Shown here: positions 25,480-35,075 of the stretch, piece by piece
How the letters are laid out: every line of letters begins with the position of its first letter
Numbering within the stretch: the stretch's first letter is position 1
Assembly (NCBI GenBank): GCA_900550545.1
Contig: URSS01000004.1
Coordinates: forward strand, 56,103 to 120,102
Length of the DNA stretch: 64,000 nt
Direction of reading: 5' to 3'
DNA from: an uncultured Lachnobacterium sp.
GTDB taxonomy: Bacteria > Bacillota > Clostridia > Lachnospirales > Lachnospiraceae
Notes under the pieces: generated by a model
What the model was told of the DNA's origin: nothing
Database searches by the model: none
The model's input: the letters and a program-made list of their open reading frames with translations, nothing else
Position numbers and translations under genes: made by a program

Positions 25480-27732
25480 TTATGACAGTTTCCAGATCTC
25501 TTTGTTGTACTGGTCGATAGTACGGTCAGATGAGAAGAATCCTGCCTTGCTGATATTTACAAGCATCTTCTTAGCCCATGCTTTGCGATCTGCATATGCA
25601 TCATATGCTTTCTCTCTTGTCTCGATGTAAGAATCGAAATCTGGGAAAGTCATGAACCAGTCTTTGTTCAGAAGTTCGTTGTACAGACGCTCTAAGTTCT
25701 CAGCGCATCCAACAGACTTCACAGTATCACTTACGATAAAGTCAACAGCTCTCTTTAAGTTGGAATCTTTCTCGTAGTAGCTTCTTGAATTATAATCGCC
25801 TCTTGCATAACGATCGATGACGGTCTGAGAATCCTCACCGAATGTAAAGATGTTATCATCTCCAACAAGTTCTGCGATCTCTACGTTTGCACCATCCATC
25901 GTTCCCAATGTGAGTGCTCCGTTTAACATAAACTTCATGTTACCTGTTCCGGATGCTTCCTTGGATGCGAGTGAGATCTGCTCGGAGATATCACATGCCG
26001 GAATCATCTTCTCAGCCATGGTTACATTGTAGTTTTCTACCATAAATACTTTTAAGTATGGGCTTACTTCCGGATCATTGTTGATGATCTGCTGTAAGCA
26101 GAGAATCAAGTGAATGATATCCTTTGCGATGATGTAAGCAGGTGCTGCCTTTGCTCCAAAGAATACAGTGATTGGAGTTGCAGGCTTTTTGCCCTCTTTG
26201 ATCTCAAAATATTTATGAATGACATAGAGTGCATTCATCTGCTGTCTCTTGTACTCATGAAGTCTCTTAACCTGAATATCATAAATGGAATTCTCATCAA
26301 TATCAAATCCCTGCTTCATATTAAGGTAATTCTTCAGATCTGCTTTCTTTCCAGCCTTTACTGCAAGAAGACGATCTAATACTGCATCATCATTGACATA
26401 GTTGCCAAGTTTCTCTAACTCGTTTGCATCTTTCTTCCAGCCATCCCCGATGAGCTCTGTAATCATTGCAGATAATTCAGGGTTGCAGGACATAAGCCAA
26501 CGACGGAATGTAATACCGTTTGTCTTATTGTTGAACTTCTCCGGATAAAGCTTGTAGAAGTTATTTAACTCACTGTTCTTTAAGATTTCTGTATGAAGGT
26601 AAGCAACACCATTTACGCTGTATCCGTAATGGATATCCATGTGTGCCATATGAACCAGACCATCTTTGATAATATAAGTACTCTCATCACTTACTTTTGC
26701 ACGTACACGGTTGTCTAATTCACGAATAATTGGCATCAACTGTGGAACAGCCTTGTCTAAGAAGTAAATTGGCCATTTCTCCAATGCTTCTGCAAGGATT
26801 GTATGGTTGGTGTATGCACATACCTTTGCAACAATATCAATTGCCTCGTCCATCAGGATTCCTCTTTCCTGAAGGAGACGGATCAGCTCCGGAATAACCA
26901 TGGAAGGATGGGTATCGTTAATCTGTACAGTTGCATAATCAGCTAAATCATGTAAGTTAGATCCCTTTGCAACAGCCTCGTCAAGAATCAGTCTTGCAGC
27001 ATTGCTTACCATAAAATACTGTTGGTAAACACGGAGCAGACGACCCTTCTCATCGGAATCATCCGGATATAAGAACAAAGTCAGGTTCTTCTGGATATCT
27101 TCCTTATTGAAATCAATGGTGTCTCCAACAATGCTCTCATCTACAGTCTCAATATCGAAAAGACGAAGCTTTGTTGTACGGTTGTTGTAACCAACAACAT
27201 CAATATCATATAATCTGGACTGTACGGTAAATCCACCGAACTGTACCGGATATGTGATATCTGTCTTTGTCAGCCAGCTGTCCTCTGTAATCCATGGATT
27301 TGGTGTTTCTTTCTGCAGGTTGTGATCGAATACCTGCTTAAATAATCCATAATGATAATTTAATCCTACACCATCACCATTCAAACCAAGTGTAGCAATA
27401 GAATCAACAAAACATGCTGCCAGACGGCCAAGACCACCGTTTCCAAGTGAAGGCTCAAGCTCGATTTCCTCAATCTCTCCGATGTTCTTTCCAGATGCCT
27501 CTAACTCGGATTTTACATCATCATAAATTCCAAGGTTGATCAGGTTGTTGGATAAAAGCTTTCCAATTAAGAACTCTGCGGAAATGTAATACAGTTTCTT
27601 CTTTCCTTCGTTACTTACTTTATCTTCAGCCATCTGCTTTGTCATATCAAGCAGTGCAAAATAGATTTCTTCGTTGCTGCACTTTTCGATTGTTTTGTTA
27701 TACTTCATCGATACTGCTTTCGCTAATGTCAT
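25480..27732 (-). CDS. glgP: Glycogen/starch/alpha-glucan phosphorylase (short form)
   Basis: 750 residues, GT35 family. Releases glucose-1-phosphate from alpha-1,4-glucan with pyridoxal phosphate. The cofactor Lys is in EASGTGNMKFMLNGALTLGT; GNGGLGRLAACF and VKRLHEYKRQQMN are further family motifs. It is about 70 residues shorter than the paralogue at 51565-54033, mainly at the N-terminus. It is monocistronic, with a candidate promoter at 27848-27875 and a divergent AraC regulator. Confidence 0.96.
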   Translation of the reverse strand: MTLAKAVSMKYNKTIEKCSNEEIYFALLDMTKQMAEDKVSNEGKKKLYYISAEFLIGKLLSNNLINLGIYDDVKSELEASGKNIGEIEEIELEPSLGNGGLGRLAACFVDSIATLGLNGDGVGLNYHYGLFKQVFDHNLQKETPNPWITEDSWLTKTDITYPVQFGGFTVQSRLYDIDVVGYNNRTTKLRLFDIETVDESIVGDTIDFNKEDIQKNLTLFLYPDDSDEKGRLLRVYQQYFMVSNAARLILDEAVAKGSNLHDLADYATVQINDTHPSMVIPELIRLLQERGILMDEAIDIVAKVCAYTNHTILAEALEKWPIYFLDKAVPQLMPIIRELDNRVRAKVSDESTYIIKDGLVHMAHMDIHYGYSVNGVAYLHTEILKNSELNNFYKLYPEKFNNKTNGITFRRWLMSCNPELSAMITELIGDGWKKDANELEKLGNYVNDDAVLDRLLAVKAGKKADLKNYLNMKQGFDIDENSIYDIQVKRLHEYKRQQMNALYVIHKYFEIKEGKKPATPITVFFGAKAAPAYIIAKDIIHLILCLQQIINNDPEVSPYLKVFMVENYNVTMAEKMIPACDISEQISLASKEASGTGNMKFMLNGALTLGTMDGANVEIAELVGDDNIFTFGEDSQTVIDRYARGDYNSRSYYEKDSNLKRAVDFIVSDTVKSVGCAENLERLYNELLNKDWFMTFPDFDSYIETREKAYDAYADRKAWAKKMLVNISKAGFFSSDRTIDQYNKEIWKLS

Positions 27733-27847
27733 TTTTCTTTCCTCCCTAATTAAAACCTCACGACCCCTATCCGTGTTTTATTTGATAGTCTAAGTATATT
27801 CACTTTTGCATTTTTATTCTTGTCATATTCACGCAAAAACTAATACT

Positions 27848-27875
27848 ATTCTATCATTTTTCATATACTACGCAA
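27848..27875 (-). promoter_or_regulatory. Candidate promoter of glycogen phosphorylase gene 1
   Basis: On the minus strand TTGCGT (27870-27875) and TAGAAT (27848-27853) are 16 bases apart, about 115 bases before the start. The divergent regulator gene begins about 100 bases away, so the same 243-base gap may hold its operator. Confidence 0.4.
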
Positions 27876-27975
27876 TGGGTTCTGTTATTATTCACCAATT
27901 TCACCCCTTGATAATTAGTAAATAAGCACAAAAGCCGGCAAAAGAATTTACAAACAATTCTGCTTTTGCTAAGAT

Positions 27976-28878
27976 GTGGATATGAATATACTTGAATATG
28001 AAAATTACCATGAAAATGTAACACACGGAGATATCATTTTCCCTTACAATACGTATCTGTGCTCTATTCCGCTTGACTTTCCACGGGTACCTCTGCACTG
28101 GCATGACGAGGTGGAACTTATTTATATAAAGAAAGGACGGGGTGCTGTGACAGTAGACTTCCACCAATACAAATTGCAGGGACCAACACTGCTTCTCATT
28201 CTCCCCGGTCAGCTCCATTCCATCGAACAATATGAAAATGATGCGATGGAGTACGAAAATATCATTTTTCATCCAAGCATGCTGATTTCCAAACAGGCGG
28301 ACACCACCGCTACCGGATTTCTTCTGCCACTGTTTGCCGGTCAGGTCACAGTTCCTACTGTTTTCACGCCTGTCTATCCATACTACACAGATGTGGTAGC
28401 ACCGATCGATGCCTGTGATGAAATCTGTAAAACCATGCCACAGGGATATGAGCTTTATATCAAAAGCAAGCTCTACGAATTCTTCTTTATCCTGGATAAC
28501 CGCTGCCGGAACTTAAGCACCACCAAAGGAAACCGTAAAACTCTGGACAAAATAAAAGTTGTCCTCAAATATATTGAGAACAACTATATGAACCGGATTT
28601 CCATCGCCGATATCTCCACGACCATCGATTTCTCGGAATCTCACTTTATGCGTTATTTTAAAGAAACGATGGGAACTTCCTTTGTGGATTATCTGCGCGA
28701 CTATCGTCTGACGATGGCATCCCGCCTTCTGACTACATCCGATTCCGCGATTCTTGACATTGCCTCCGAGACCGGATTTGACAATCTCTCCTATTTTAAT
28801 CGCGTGTTCAAAAAAAAATACGGCATGACACCGCGCCAGTTCCGCTCCGAGAGTTTTCCGGATAAGGAAGACAATTAA
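27976..28878 (+). CDS. AraC-family transcriptional regulator
   Basis: 300 residues. An N-terminal cupin-type sugar-sensing domain (about 30-150, with PLHWHDEVELIYI) and a C-terminal double helix-turn-helix (about 190-290, with ISIADISTTIDFSESHFMRYFKE and the signature ASETGFDNLSYFNRVFKKKYGMTP). It is divergent from glycogen phosphorylase gene 1 and may control it. Start uncertain: GTG at 27976 or ATG at 27982; neither has a good ribosome site. Confidence 0.9.
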   Translation: MDMNILEYENYHENVTHGDIIFPYNTYLCSIPLDFPRVPLHWHDEVELIYIKKGRGAVTVDFHQYKLQGPTLLLILPGQLHSIEQYENDAMEYENIIFHPSMLISKQADTTATGFLLPLFAGQVTVPTVFTPVYPYYTDVVAPIDACDEICKTMPQGYELYIKSKLYEFFFILDNRCRNLSTTKGNRKTLDKIKVVLKYIENNYMNRISIADISTTIDFSESHFMRYFKETMGTSFVDYLRDYRLTMASRLLTTSDSAILDIASETGFDNLSYFNRVFKKKYGMTPRQFRSESFPDKEDN

Positions 28879-29360
28879 AAGAAATAGCCGGAAAAGAGCA
28901 ATGCACAGGCAGCTGCTGCCACGACATCACTGATGCTGTGCACACCGGAAATCACACGAATCACCGCAATCCCTGTCGCACATACAATCATTGCAATCCC
29001 TATTGGCATATTGACTGGAAAAAACACCAGCGCAATGATTGTTGCAGAAAACACATGACGGCTTGGCCAGGAATGTCCCTTTGTATCTTTCGGGATTACG
29101 GGTGGCATCCCAAACCTCTCATAGGGTCTTGGGAAATTTAAGATTGCCCGTACAACTGTCACGCAGATAAATCCATTCATCGGATAAATGATTGTATCTG
29201 TCAGCCTTGGATCTTTTTGCCACAACATCCAGAGCAGCAGGCACGGATAGGCGATAAAAACCAGTCCGGTCAGTATTTTATTTGCCATATGTAATGACTT
29301 AGCCAGTTTCGGATTATCACGAAACGGCTGAGTCATTTTCATATAAGTTTCTTTTCTCAT
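28875..29360 (-). CDS. PAP2-family membrane phosphatase
   Basis: 161 residues with about four hydrophobic segments. The phosphatidic acid phosphatase type 2 signature is seen as RPYERFG, GHSWPSRHVFS and RVISGVHSISD, with catalytic His residues in the last two. The substrate could be a lipid phosphate or undecaprenyl pyrophosphate. Converges on the AraC gene, with a 4-base overlap at the stops. It follows the Asn-rich lipoprotein gene by 15 bases and may share its transcript. Confidence 0.85.
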   Translation of the reverse strand: MRKETYMKMTQPFRDNPKLAKSLHMANKILTGLVFIAYPCLLLWMLWQKDPRLTDTIIYPMNGFICVTVVRAILNFPRPYERFGMPPVIPKDTKGHSWPSRHVFSATIIALVFFPVNMPIGIAMIVCATGIAVIRVISGVHSISDVVAAAACALLFSGYFF

Positions 29361-29375
29361 AAGTAATCGTTCTTT

Positions 29376-29810
29376 CTAACGGCTGGTTGTATTGTTTGTA
29401 TTATTCTTCGTCGTATTGTTGTTGGTTTTGTTGTCTGTGGTATTTTTTGAATTGTTGTTTCCATTGGTATTGTCTGCATCATCTCCATCCACCATATCTT
29501 CCACACCATCAACCACTGCATCTCCGGCATCCTTGACGCCGTCTACCACACCATCTCCGACATCTTTGATATCATCCCCGACATTATCCACATCGTTCTT
29601 TACATTGTTGCCGTTATTGGTGTTATTTCCATTTGTAGTTCCATTGTTTGTTCCGTTGTCAACCGTACCGTTGTTTGTGTCATTTGCGTTGGTATCCATC
29701 ATCGTATTCTGGGTATCGTTTGTATTGTTATCGTTTGTTCCACAGGCTGCAAACAATCCCATGCTTCCAACTAACAGACAGCATACCATAAATAGTTTCC
29801 ATTTTTTCAT
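29376..29810 (-). CDS. Asn/Asp/Thr-rich low-complexity lipoprotein
   Basis: 144 residues. Signal peptide with lipobox LFAAC (Cys about 23). The mature part is almost only Asn, Asp, Thr and Gly, except a middle stretch (about 70-110) with repeated D-V-G-D-x-V-x-D-G-V units that could form amphipathic helices. AAAGGAG lies 8 bases before the ATG. It sits between spoVAE and the PAP2 gene. The location suggests, but does not show, a sporulation or spore-coat link. No family recognised. Confidence 0.8.
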   Translation of the reverse strand: MKKWKLFMVCCLLVGSMGLFAACGTNDNNTNDTQNTMMDTNANDTNNGTVDNGTNNGTTNGNNTNNGNNVKNDVDNVGDDIKDVGDGVVDGVKDAGDAVVDGVEDMVDGDDADNTNGNNNSKNTTDNKTNNNTTKNNTNNTTSR

Positions 29811-29932
29811 TTTAAATATCTCCTTTTTATTATATTACGAAGGTAGTATGAACGCAAACGTTTCCTTTTATGCACAATATTCCAATTTACTTGAAGATTT
29901 TTCCACATACGTCCTTACTCTTGTACCAGCAT

Positions 29933-30292
29933 CTAATGTTTCTTCATCTTTGGCTGTGTGATCAGCGATGCAATATAGGAAAAAACAAGCGCTGCCGAAA
30001 GGCCTGCTGCACAGTTCTTAAATCCTCCAAGAAATATTCCTAAGAAACCTTCCTTATCCACCATTTCTTTTACACCTTTCCAGAGATTATTTCCAAATCC
30101 AAGCAATGGTACATTTGCTCCCGCTTTCGCCCATTTTGCAAATGGTTCATACAGACCAACTGCACCGAGCACAGCACCCAGGCATACCAGCAGTACCATG
30201 ATACGGCCCGGCATCATTTGCGTTTTTTCCATAAGGATCTGGCAGAGTGCGCATATGGCACCACCTACAACAAATGCAATTACATAATCCAT
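29933..30292 (-). CDS. spoVAE: Stage V sporulation protein AE
   Basis: 119 residues from the ATG at 30292. Three or four hydrophobic helices with the SpoVAE pattern FVVGGAICALCQILMEKTQ, VLLVCLGAVLGAVGLYEPF and GFGNNLWKGVKE. It forms part of the SpoVA channel that moves dipicolinic acid into the forespore and out during germination. Begins one base after the spoVAD stop with GGGAGG upstream. spoVAC is not adjacent; it lies 8 kb away. Confidence 0.93.
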   Translation of the reverse strand: MDYVIAFVVGGAICALCQILMEKTQMMPGRIMVLLVCLGAVLGAVGLYEPFAKWAKAGANVPLLGFGNNLWKGVKEMVDKEGFLGIFLGGFKNCAAGLSAALVFSYIASLITQPKMKKH

Positions 30293-30293
30293 C

Positions 30294-31337
30294 TTATTTT
30301 CCTCCCGATTCAAGTACCACGCCGTGTGCGATGCCCGGTATGCTCTGTCCTTCATTGAAACTTACGGTAGACAAAAGGGCACCTGTTGGCACAAACAGTA
30401 TTCTTTTCATGGTTCCATCCTGCAGTCTCGGAAGGAAATGCGCGCTCAGTGTAGAGGCCGCACAGCCACATCCAGAGCCACCGGATCCGGTTCCCTGTGT
30501 TTTGTTATCATAAATCAGCATCCCACAATCCTGATGGACCTTGCTGATGTCATACCCTTTTTTGTTAAGCAGATCTATGAGTATCTCATGCCCGACTTCT
30601 CCCAGATCTCCGGTAACAATTGCATCATAGTCTTCTGGCTGCCGGTCAAAGTCAGTCAGATTCTGCGCGATGAGTTCTGCCGCTGCAGGTGCCATGACAG
30701 CTCCCATGTTCATGGAATCTTTGATTCCATAGTCAACGATTTTTCCGGTCGTGACACCTGCAATTTTTGCAAGTGCCTTATATGCATTTTCTTCCTTTTG
30801 CTTTTTTGCAGATGCCAGAATAAAGGCTCCCGCTCCGGTGACCGTCCATGTTGCAGAAACCGGACGCTGGTTCGCATATTCAAGTGGAAACCGAAACTGC
30901 TTTTCCGCGCTCGCAAAATGACTGGAAGTAACCGCCGCCACATGATCCGCATATCCTGCAGCAACTGTCATGGATGACAATGCAAGTGCCTCCCCACAGG
31001 TCGAACATGCGCCATACAAACCAAACAGGGGAATCTCAAATGTCTTTAATCCGAAGGAAGATGCTATCAGCTGTCCAAGAAGATCTCCCGCAAACAGGTA
31101 ACGCATGTCCTCCGGCTTTTTGTCCGCCTTGCCCAAAGCAAGCGTCAATGCCTCCTGCTGCAGACTGCTCTCCGCCGCCTCCCAGGTGTCCTGTCCAAAT
31201 TTGTCATCCGAACCGATGCAGTCAAATTCTTCTGCCAGCGGCCCTTCTCCCTCTTTTGTACCAACCACCGATGCTGTACCAATAATAAAAGGAGCCTCTG
31301 AAAAACAGAGACTCCCTTTTCCAATTTGCTGGTTCAT
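30294..31337 (-). CDS. spoVAD: Stage V sporulation protein AD
   Basis: 347 residues with a thiolase-like fold. Family motifs ACSTCGEAL, SSHFASAEKQFRFPLEY and YDAIVTGDLGEVG are present. SpoVAD is the soluble dipicolinate-binding subunit of the SpoVA complex at the inner spore membrane. GGAGAG lies 6 bases before the ATG. First gene of a two-gene unit with spoVAE, 81 bases downstream of apt on the same strand. Confidence 0.96.
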   Translation of the reverse strand: MNQQIGKGSLCFSEAPFIIGTASVVGTKEGEGPLAEEFDCIGSDDKFGQDTWEAAESSLQQEALTLALGKADKKPEDMRYLFAGDLLGQLIASSFGLKTFEIPLFGLYGACSTCGEALALSSMTVAAGYADHVAAVTSSHFASAEKQFRFPLEYANQRPVSATWTVTGAGAFILASAKKQKEENAYKALAKIAGVTTGKIVDYGIKDSMNMGAVMAPAAAELIAQNLTDFDRQPEDYDAIVTGDLGEVGHEILIDLLNKKGYDISKVHQDCGMLIYDNKTQGTGSGGSGCGCAASTLSAHFLPRLQDGTMKRILFVPTGALLSTVSFNEGQSIPGIAHGVVLESGGK

Positions 31338-31418
31338 ACAATCTCTCCTTTCTGCCTGCCAGAACTTAACATTCTGCCAACTTTCAATTTGGAGATAGTA
31401 TGTCGCAAACCAGATTAT

Positions 31419-31943
31419 TTATGCACCTTCAAACTGTACAACCGAATCTACTTTGTAATCGGAAAGAACTTCACGTCCGTTAAGATCACTCAGTTCGATC
31501 AAAAACAGCGCTTCCACAACTTCACCGCCCAGCTCTTCAACCAGTTCTGCAGCAGCTTTCATAGTTCCACCGGTTGCAATCAGATCATCCAAAAGAACCA
31601 CTTTTTCGCCCTTTTGGATTGCATCCTTGTGAATCTCGATGGTTGCTGTGCCGTACTCTAAATCATAGGTCTTAGAAACCGTTTCACATGGAAGTTTGCC
31701 TTTCTTGCGAATTGGAACAAATGGCTTATGAAGCAGATAAGAAAGTGGCATACCAAAAAGGAATCCACGGGATTCTGCACCTGCGATCACATCAAAATCC
31801 ACGCCCTCTAATTTCTTTGCAAGCTCATCAATTGCAAGCTTGAGTCCATCTGCGTCCTGCAGAATACTTGTCACATCACGGAATATAATTCCCTTCTCTG
31901 GAAAATCCGGAATATTTCGAATGTACTCTTTTAATTCTTTCAT
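31419..31943 (-). CDS. apt: Adenine phosphoribosyltransferase
   Basis: 174 residues from the ATG at 31943, which has GAGAGG upstream. Makes AMP from adenine and PRPP (purine salvage). PRPP-binding motif VVLLDDLIATGGT (about 116-128), FRDVTSILQD and GAESRGFLFG are characteristic. Lies between the trmO-like gene and spoVAD. Confidence 0.96.
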   Translation of the reverse strand: MKELKEYIRNIPDFPEKGIIFRDVTSILQDADGLKLAIDELAKKLEGVDFDVIAGAESRGFLFGMPLSYLLHKPFVPIRKKGKLPCETVSKTYDLEYGTATIEIHKDAIQKGEKVVLLDDLIATGGTMKAAAELVEELGGEVVEALFLIELSDLNGREVLSDYKVDSVVQFEGA

Positions 31944-32058
31944 AATGTCCCTCTCAATCAAGAAATTTATTGTATCTAAGCCTCATTATAGAACTTTCTT
32001 CCAGCAATCGCAAGCTACAGACTATCGCATTTGTCCATGAACCATAATCAACCTATAT

Positions 32059-32757
32059 CTATTTTACCGGTTTCCATCCGTCTTCCGCCCGCCGGATCAC
32101 ATCCTTTACCGTCAGAACATCATTTTGGAAAACAAAGCGGATATCATATGCATCGAATGCCATGCCATAAATGTAATCCGGCTTTTTGTTGTATGCCGCC
32201 CGCGGATCCTGCGCCAGCACTTCGATTGCTGCCTTCTGCAATGTTTCCGGAATTCTTGCAAGAAGTTTCGGCGGGAAATCTACCTCTATCCGGTCAGACT
32301 GATGACGATCCGCAAATCCTCCCTTTGCATCTGGATGCGCATCCGCATAAGGCAGATACGGTTTGATATCATAAATCGGTGTCCCATCTAATAAATCCAC
32401 ACCGGAAACCACAAGAATGGGACCATCATTCTCATTGATCCGCACCTCTTCGAGCTTTACACAGGAAAGACCTATGGAATTCGGTCGAAATGGAGACCTT
32501 GTTGCAAACACGCCTTTTTTCTCTTTACCTCCGAGCCGCGGTGGTGCTACCGTAGCATGAAAAGTATCCTGCTTTGCCTTGGAAAACTCCCACAAAAGCC
32601 ACAGATGTGAAAACTCTTCTATTCCTTTTACTGCATCCGGATTGCGGAATTTCGGTTCAAAAACAATGGTTCCTTTTGCATTGGTAGCCAGTCCGCTCTG
32701 TCTGGGAATGCCGAACTTTTCCGGAAACGGGGTGTGAATATGTGCAATATATTCCAT
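32059..32757 (-). CDS. trmO: TrmO-like tRNA (N6-threonylcarbamoyladenosine) methyltransferase
   Basis: 232 residues with an N-terminal TsaA/TrmO domain: the family motifs FGIPRQSGL, FRNPDAVKGIEEFSHLWLLW and GVFATRSPFRPNSIGLSCVKL are clear, and a C-terminal extension follows. TrmO methylates t6A37 in threonine tRNAs using SAM. TAGGAG lies upstream of the ATG, directly after a repeat element. Confidence 0.88.
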   Translation of the reverse strand: MEYIAHIHTPFPEKFGIPRQSGLATNAKGTIVFEPKFRNPDAVKGIEEFSHLWLLWEFSKAKQDTFHATVAPPRLGGKEKKGVFATRSPFRPNSIGLSCVKLEEVRINENDGPILVVSGVDLLDGTPIYDIKPYLPYADAHPDAKGGFADRHQSDRIEVDFPPKLLARIPETLQKAAIEVLAQDPRAAYNKKPDYIYGMAFDAYDIRFVFQNDVLTVKDVIRRAEDGWKPVK

Positions 32758-32768
32758 GTTTTTCTCCT

Positions 32769-32877
32769 ACTTGACACACTTTTGAACATCAGCCCATCTA
32801 TAGTCGCCTTCGGCGAGGGCTGACGCTATATGTCAAGTTTTCATAAAAAACTTGACACACTTTTGAACATCAGCCCA
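32769..32877. repeat. REP-like hairpin element plus a truncated second copy (28-bp direct repeat)
   Basis: A 28-bp sequence starting acttgacacacttttg is present at 32769-32796 and again at 32850-32877. The first copy continues into a full hairpin: CTTGACA/TGTCAAG outer stem, TCAGCCC/GGGCTGA inner stem and CGCCttcGGCG tip (32770-32837). The second copy is only the left half and ends two bases before the stop codon of the next gene. It is a small interspersed palindromic repeat in form. Confidence 0.82.
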
Positions 32878-32879
32878 CT

Positions 32880-35072
32880 TTACATCTCATAATATTTCAT
32901 GTTTTCGAGCAGTCCCGGTGTCAGCTGTGCACCGGTCGCCTCATATTTATCATACATTGCCCGCAGTTTCTTGCGCTTTCGTTCATTGTCAGCTTCAAGC
33001 TTCATGAAACCTTTCTGATACTGTGGATTCGCCATCAAGGCACTGCGCACTTCTTTTGCAAACGGGCAGTATTTCATCAGAATGCTCCGCGCCACTTTGT
33101 TCAGTCGGAAACTTCCCTGCGACTCATATTTCATCCAATTGTCATAATCTTTGACAAACACTTCCTTCTGGCTGTTGCGGCAACGGGCCAGATCTGTTTT
33201 TATCTTATCCTTTGCCTCGGCAGACAATTCACTGTTTTTGCGATAAAACTGCATATAATCACAATATTCCGAAGTCAGGGACGGTTCCCTTAGATCATTC
33301 CAGTAAACGCCCTGAATCTTCCGGCAGATTTCCCAACGGTAACGGGCAATGGTCTCACGCATGAGATCTTCCAGATCCACACTAGTAAACATCGGGAAAA
33401 GAAAGCGGGCCGGTGTATCATTTTTGACCCCTGCGGTCTCCTGCCACATGAGTGCACGCGATCCGACATTCGGCATAAGGATAATGTCCGGCAGGACTTC
33501 TTTCATAATCCATTCCTGCTTGATTCCATGCTCCGGGTCGGTAAACATGACCTCACGGTAAAAAGCAGAATAATCCAGGCAACGGACACTGTTGATCGCG
33601 GCCTCGATTTTCTCGACCGTGACCGCCATCTTCTCAATATTTCCAATGAAATCACTCTGTTGAATCACCGGACAGAAATCGTGCAGATGACCGCTGGTCA
33701 CACGATTCGCTGTGCGGAACATATTCTGAACTTCATAGGCAACTTTCTGTCTTCCATCGGCCTTTGCCGCTCTCATCTGTTCTTCTGTAATGTTGCCCTG
33801 CTTAAACTGTTGTTGCAAAGCGCCCGCATAATCCATGTTCATCTCATTGATGCAAGGCTCACAGTCTCCATGATAAATGCGAAGCAGCCAGTCATACATT
33901 GTATATACATGCTGCGACTGAAACAGCCCGATGGAATCTACGAGATTATACAAGGCATTCGTAAGATTCTCCCCGAGATTTTCCGCATCCATAAACCCAA
34001 AATCCAGAAACATCTGAATCATCGGTGATGGTTTGATCAGATCCTCCGTCGAACGCAAAAAAGTCCGCAGATAAATTTCATAGAACTTCCGGCCGACTTC
34101 TCTTGTATTCTGCTCCTTTAATGCCGTCCGGAATGCATAAATGTCTTCATTTGCATAACCCGCATATTCCATAATGCGCGCAACACAATCCTCTTTTGCC
34201 ACATAAACTCTGTCCACAGATAAGCCTTCAAAATTACTGCCGGCACATCTTTGTTGTGCCTCTTCCATGCAGTCTCCATAGACACCAAGTTTCTGCATCA
34301 CTTCTACGATGGCAATCATCTGCCCCTTTTCCCATGTGATATCATTTCCTTTTCGGGAACGGGCAACGGTCAGATCATAATACAAATGAAACAGATCATC
34401 CTTCGTCTCGGCAAACAAAATCTCCTTATTCCGAAGAATATAATTCACCATCTCGCCAATGCCCAACGTCACACGATGCATCTGCGCCGACGCTTCCATG
34501 ATGGCACCGACACATAGGTTGTCGTCTTTGATCATCAGCTGCATATATTCTTTTAGATAATTTTTTACCAGGCTATCACTGTTTCGAAGCTCCCAGTCCT
34601 CCGCACGATGCTGCAGATTCAGTGCCTCAAAATATTCCATTCGGGCAAACGGCTGCTCATCCACAAGCAGCTGGCTGCACCGGTTCTTATAATCATTATA
34701 AAATTCTTCTGTTTTTGCATGCAAAAGCTGTACTTTGCGATACAGATCCGTATACAGACACAACGCCTGCTGGCGCTGTTCTATCGCGGTCCTCAAAAAT
34801 ACCGGACGGAAATTTTCATTTTTGGCAAGTATATTGGATAAATCCTGCGAATTTTTACATGGAATCGTAATGACAGTCGTATCTTCCCTTGCCACATAAT
34901 CACAACCGAACCATCCGGTCTCTAAAATTCCGATAATGGAATTGCGTTTCATGACGATTTTCACAAAAGAAAACCGGCACTCTACGCTTCCCTCCTGAAT
35001 GAGATACCATTCCATTACTTTATCCTGTCTTCTGGCAATCAGGCCGCCTTTTTTTACTTTTAATACTTTCAT
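32880..35072 (-). CDS. Large protein with N-terminal cyclic-nucleotide-binding-like domain, function unknown
   Basis: 730 residues. About residues 1-85 have the beta-roll pattern of cNMP-binding domains (GGLIARRQDKVMEWYLIQEGSVEC). They lack the FGE...R phosphate-binding cassette, so canonical cAMP binding is unlikely. The remaining ~640 residues are rich in helices, with no membrane segment, helix-turn-helix or catalytic motif that I recognise. It starts 3 bases after the GH3 stop, so the two are probably made together. I cannot assign a function. Confidence 0.8.
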   Translation of the reverse strand: MKVLKVKKGGLIARRQDKVMEWYLIQEGSVECRFSFVKIVMKRNSIIGILETGWFGCDYVAREDTTVITIPCKNSQDLSNILAKNENFRPVFLRTAIEQRQQALCLYTDLYRKVQLLHAKTEEFYNDYKNRCSQLLVDEQPFARMEYFEALNLQHRAEDWELRNSDSLVKNYLKEYMQLMIKDDNLCVGAIMEASAQMHRVTLGIGEMVNYILRNKEILFAETKDDLFHLYYDLTVARSRKGNDITWEKGQMIAIVEVMQKLGVYGDCMEEAQQRCAGSNFEGLSVDRVYVAKEDCVARIMEYAGYANEDIYAFRTALKEQNTREVGRKFYEIYLRTFLRSTEDLIKPSPMIQMFLDFGFMDAENLGENLTNALYNLVDSIGLFQSQHVYTMYDWLLRIYHGDCEPCINEMNMDYAGALQQQFKQGNITEEQMRAAKADGRQKVAYEVQNMFRTANRVTSGHLHDFCPVIQQSDFIGNIEKMAVTVEKIEAAINSVRCLDYSAFYREVMFTDPEHGIKQEWIMKEVLPDIILMPNVGSRALMWQETAGVKNDTPARFLFPMFTSVDLEDLMRETIARYRWEICRKIQGVYWNDLREPSLTSEYCDYMQFYRKNSELSAEAKDKIKTDLARCRNSQKEVFVKDYDNWMKYESQGSFRLNKVARSILMKYCPFAKEVRSALMANPQYQKGFMKLEADNERKRKKLRAMYDKYEATGAQLTPGLLENMKYYEM

Positions 35073-35075
35073 CGT

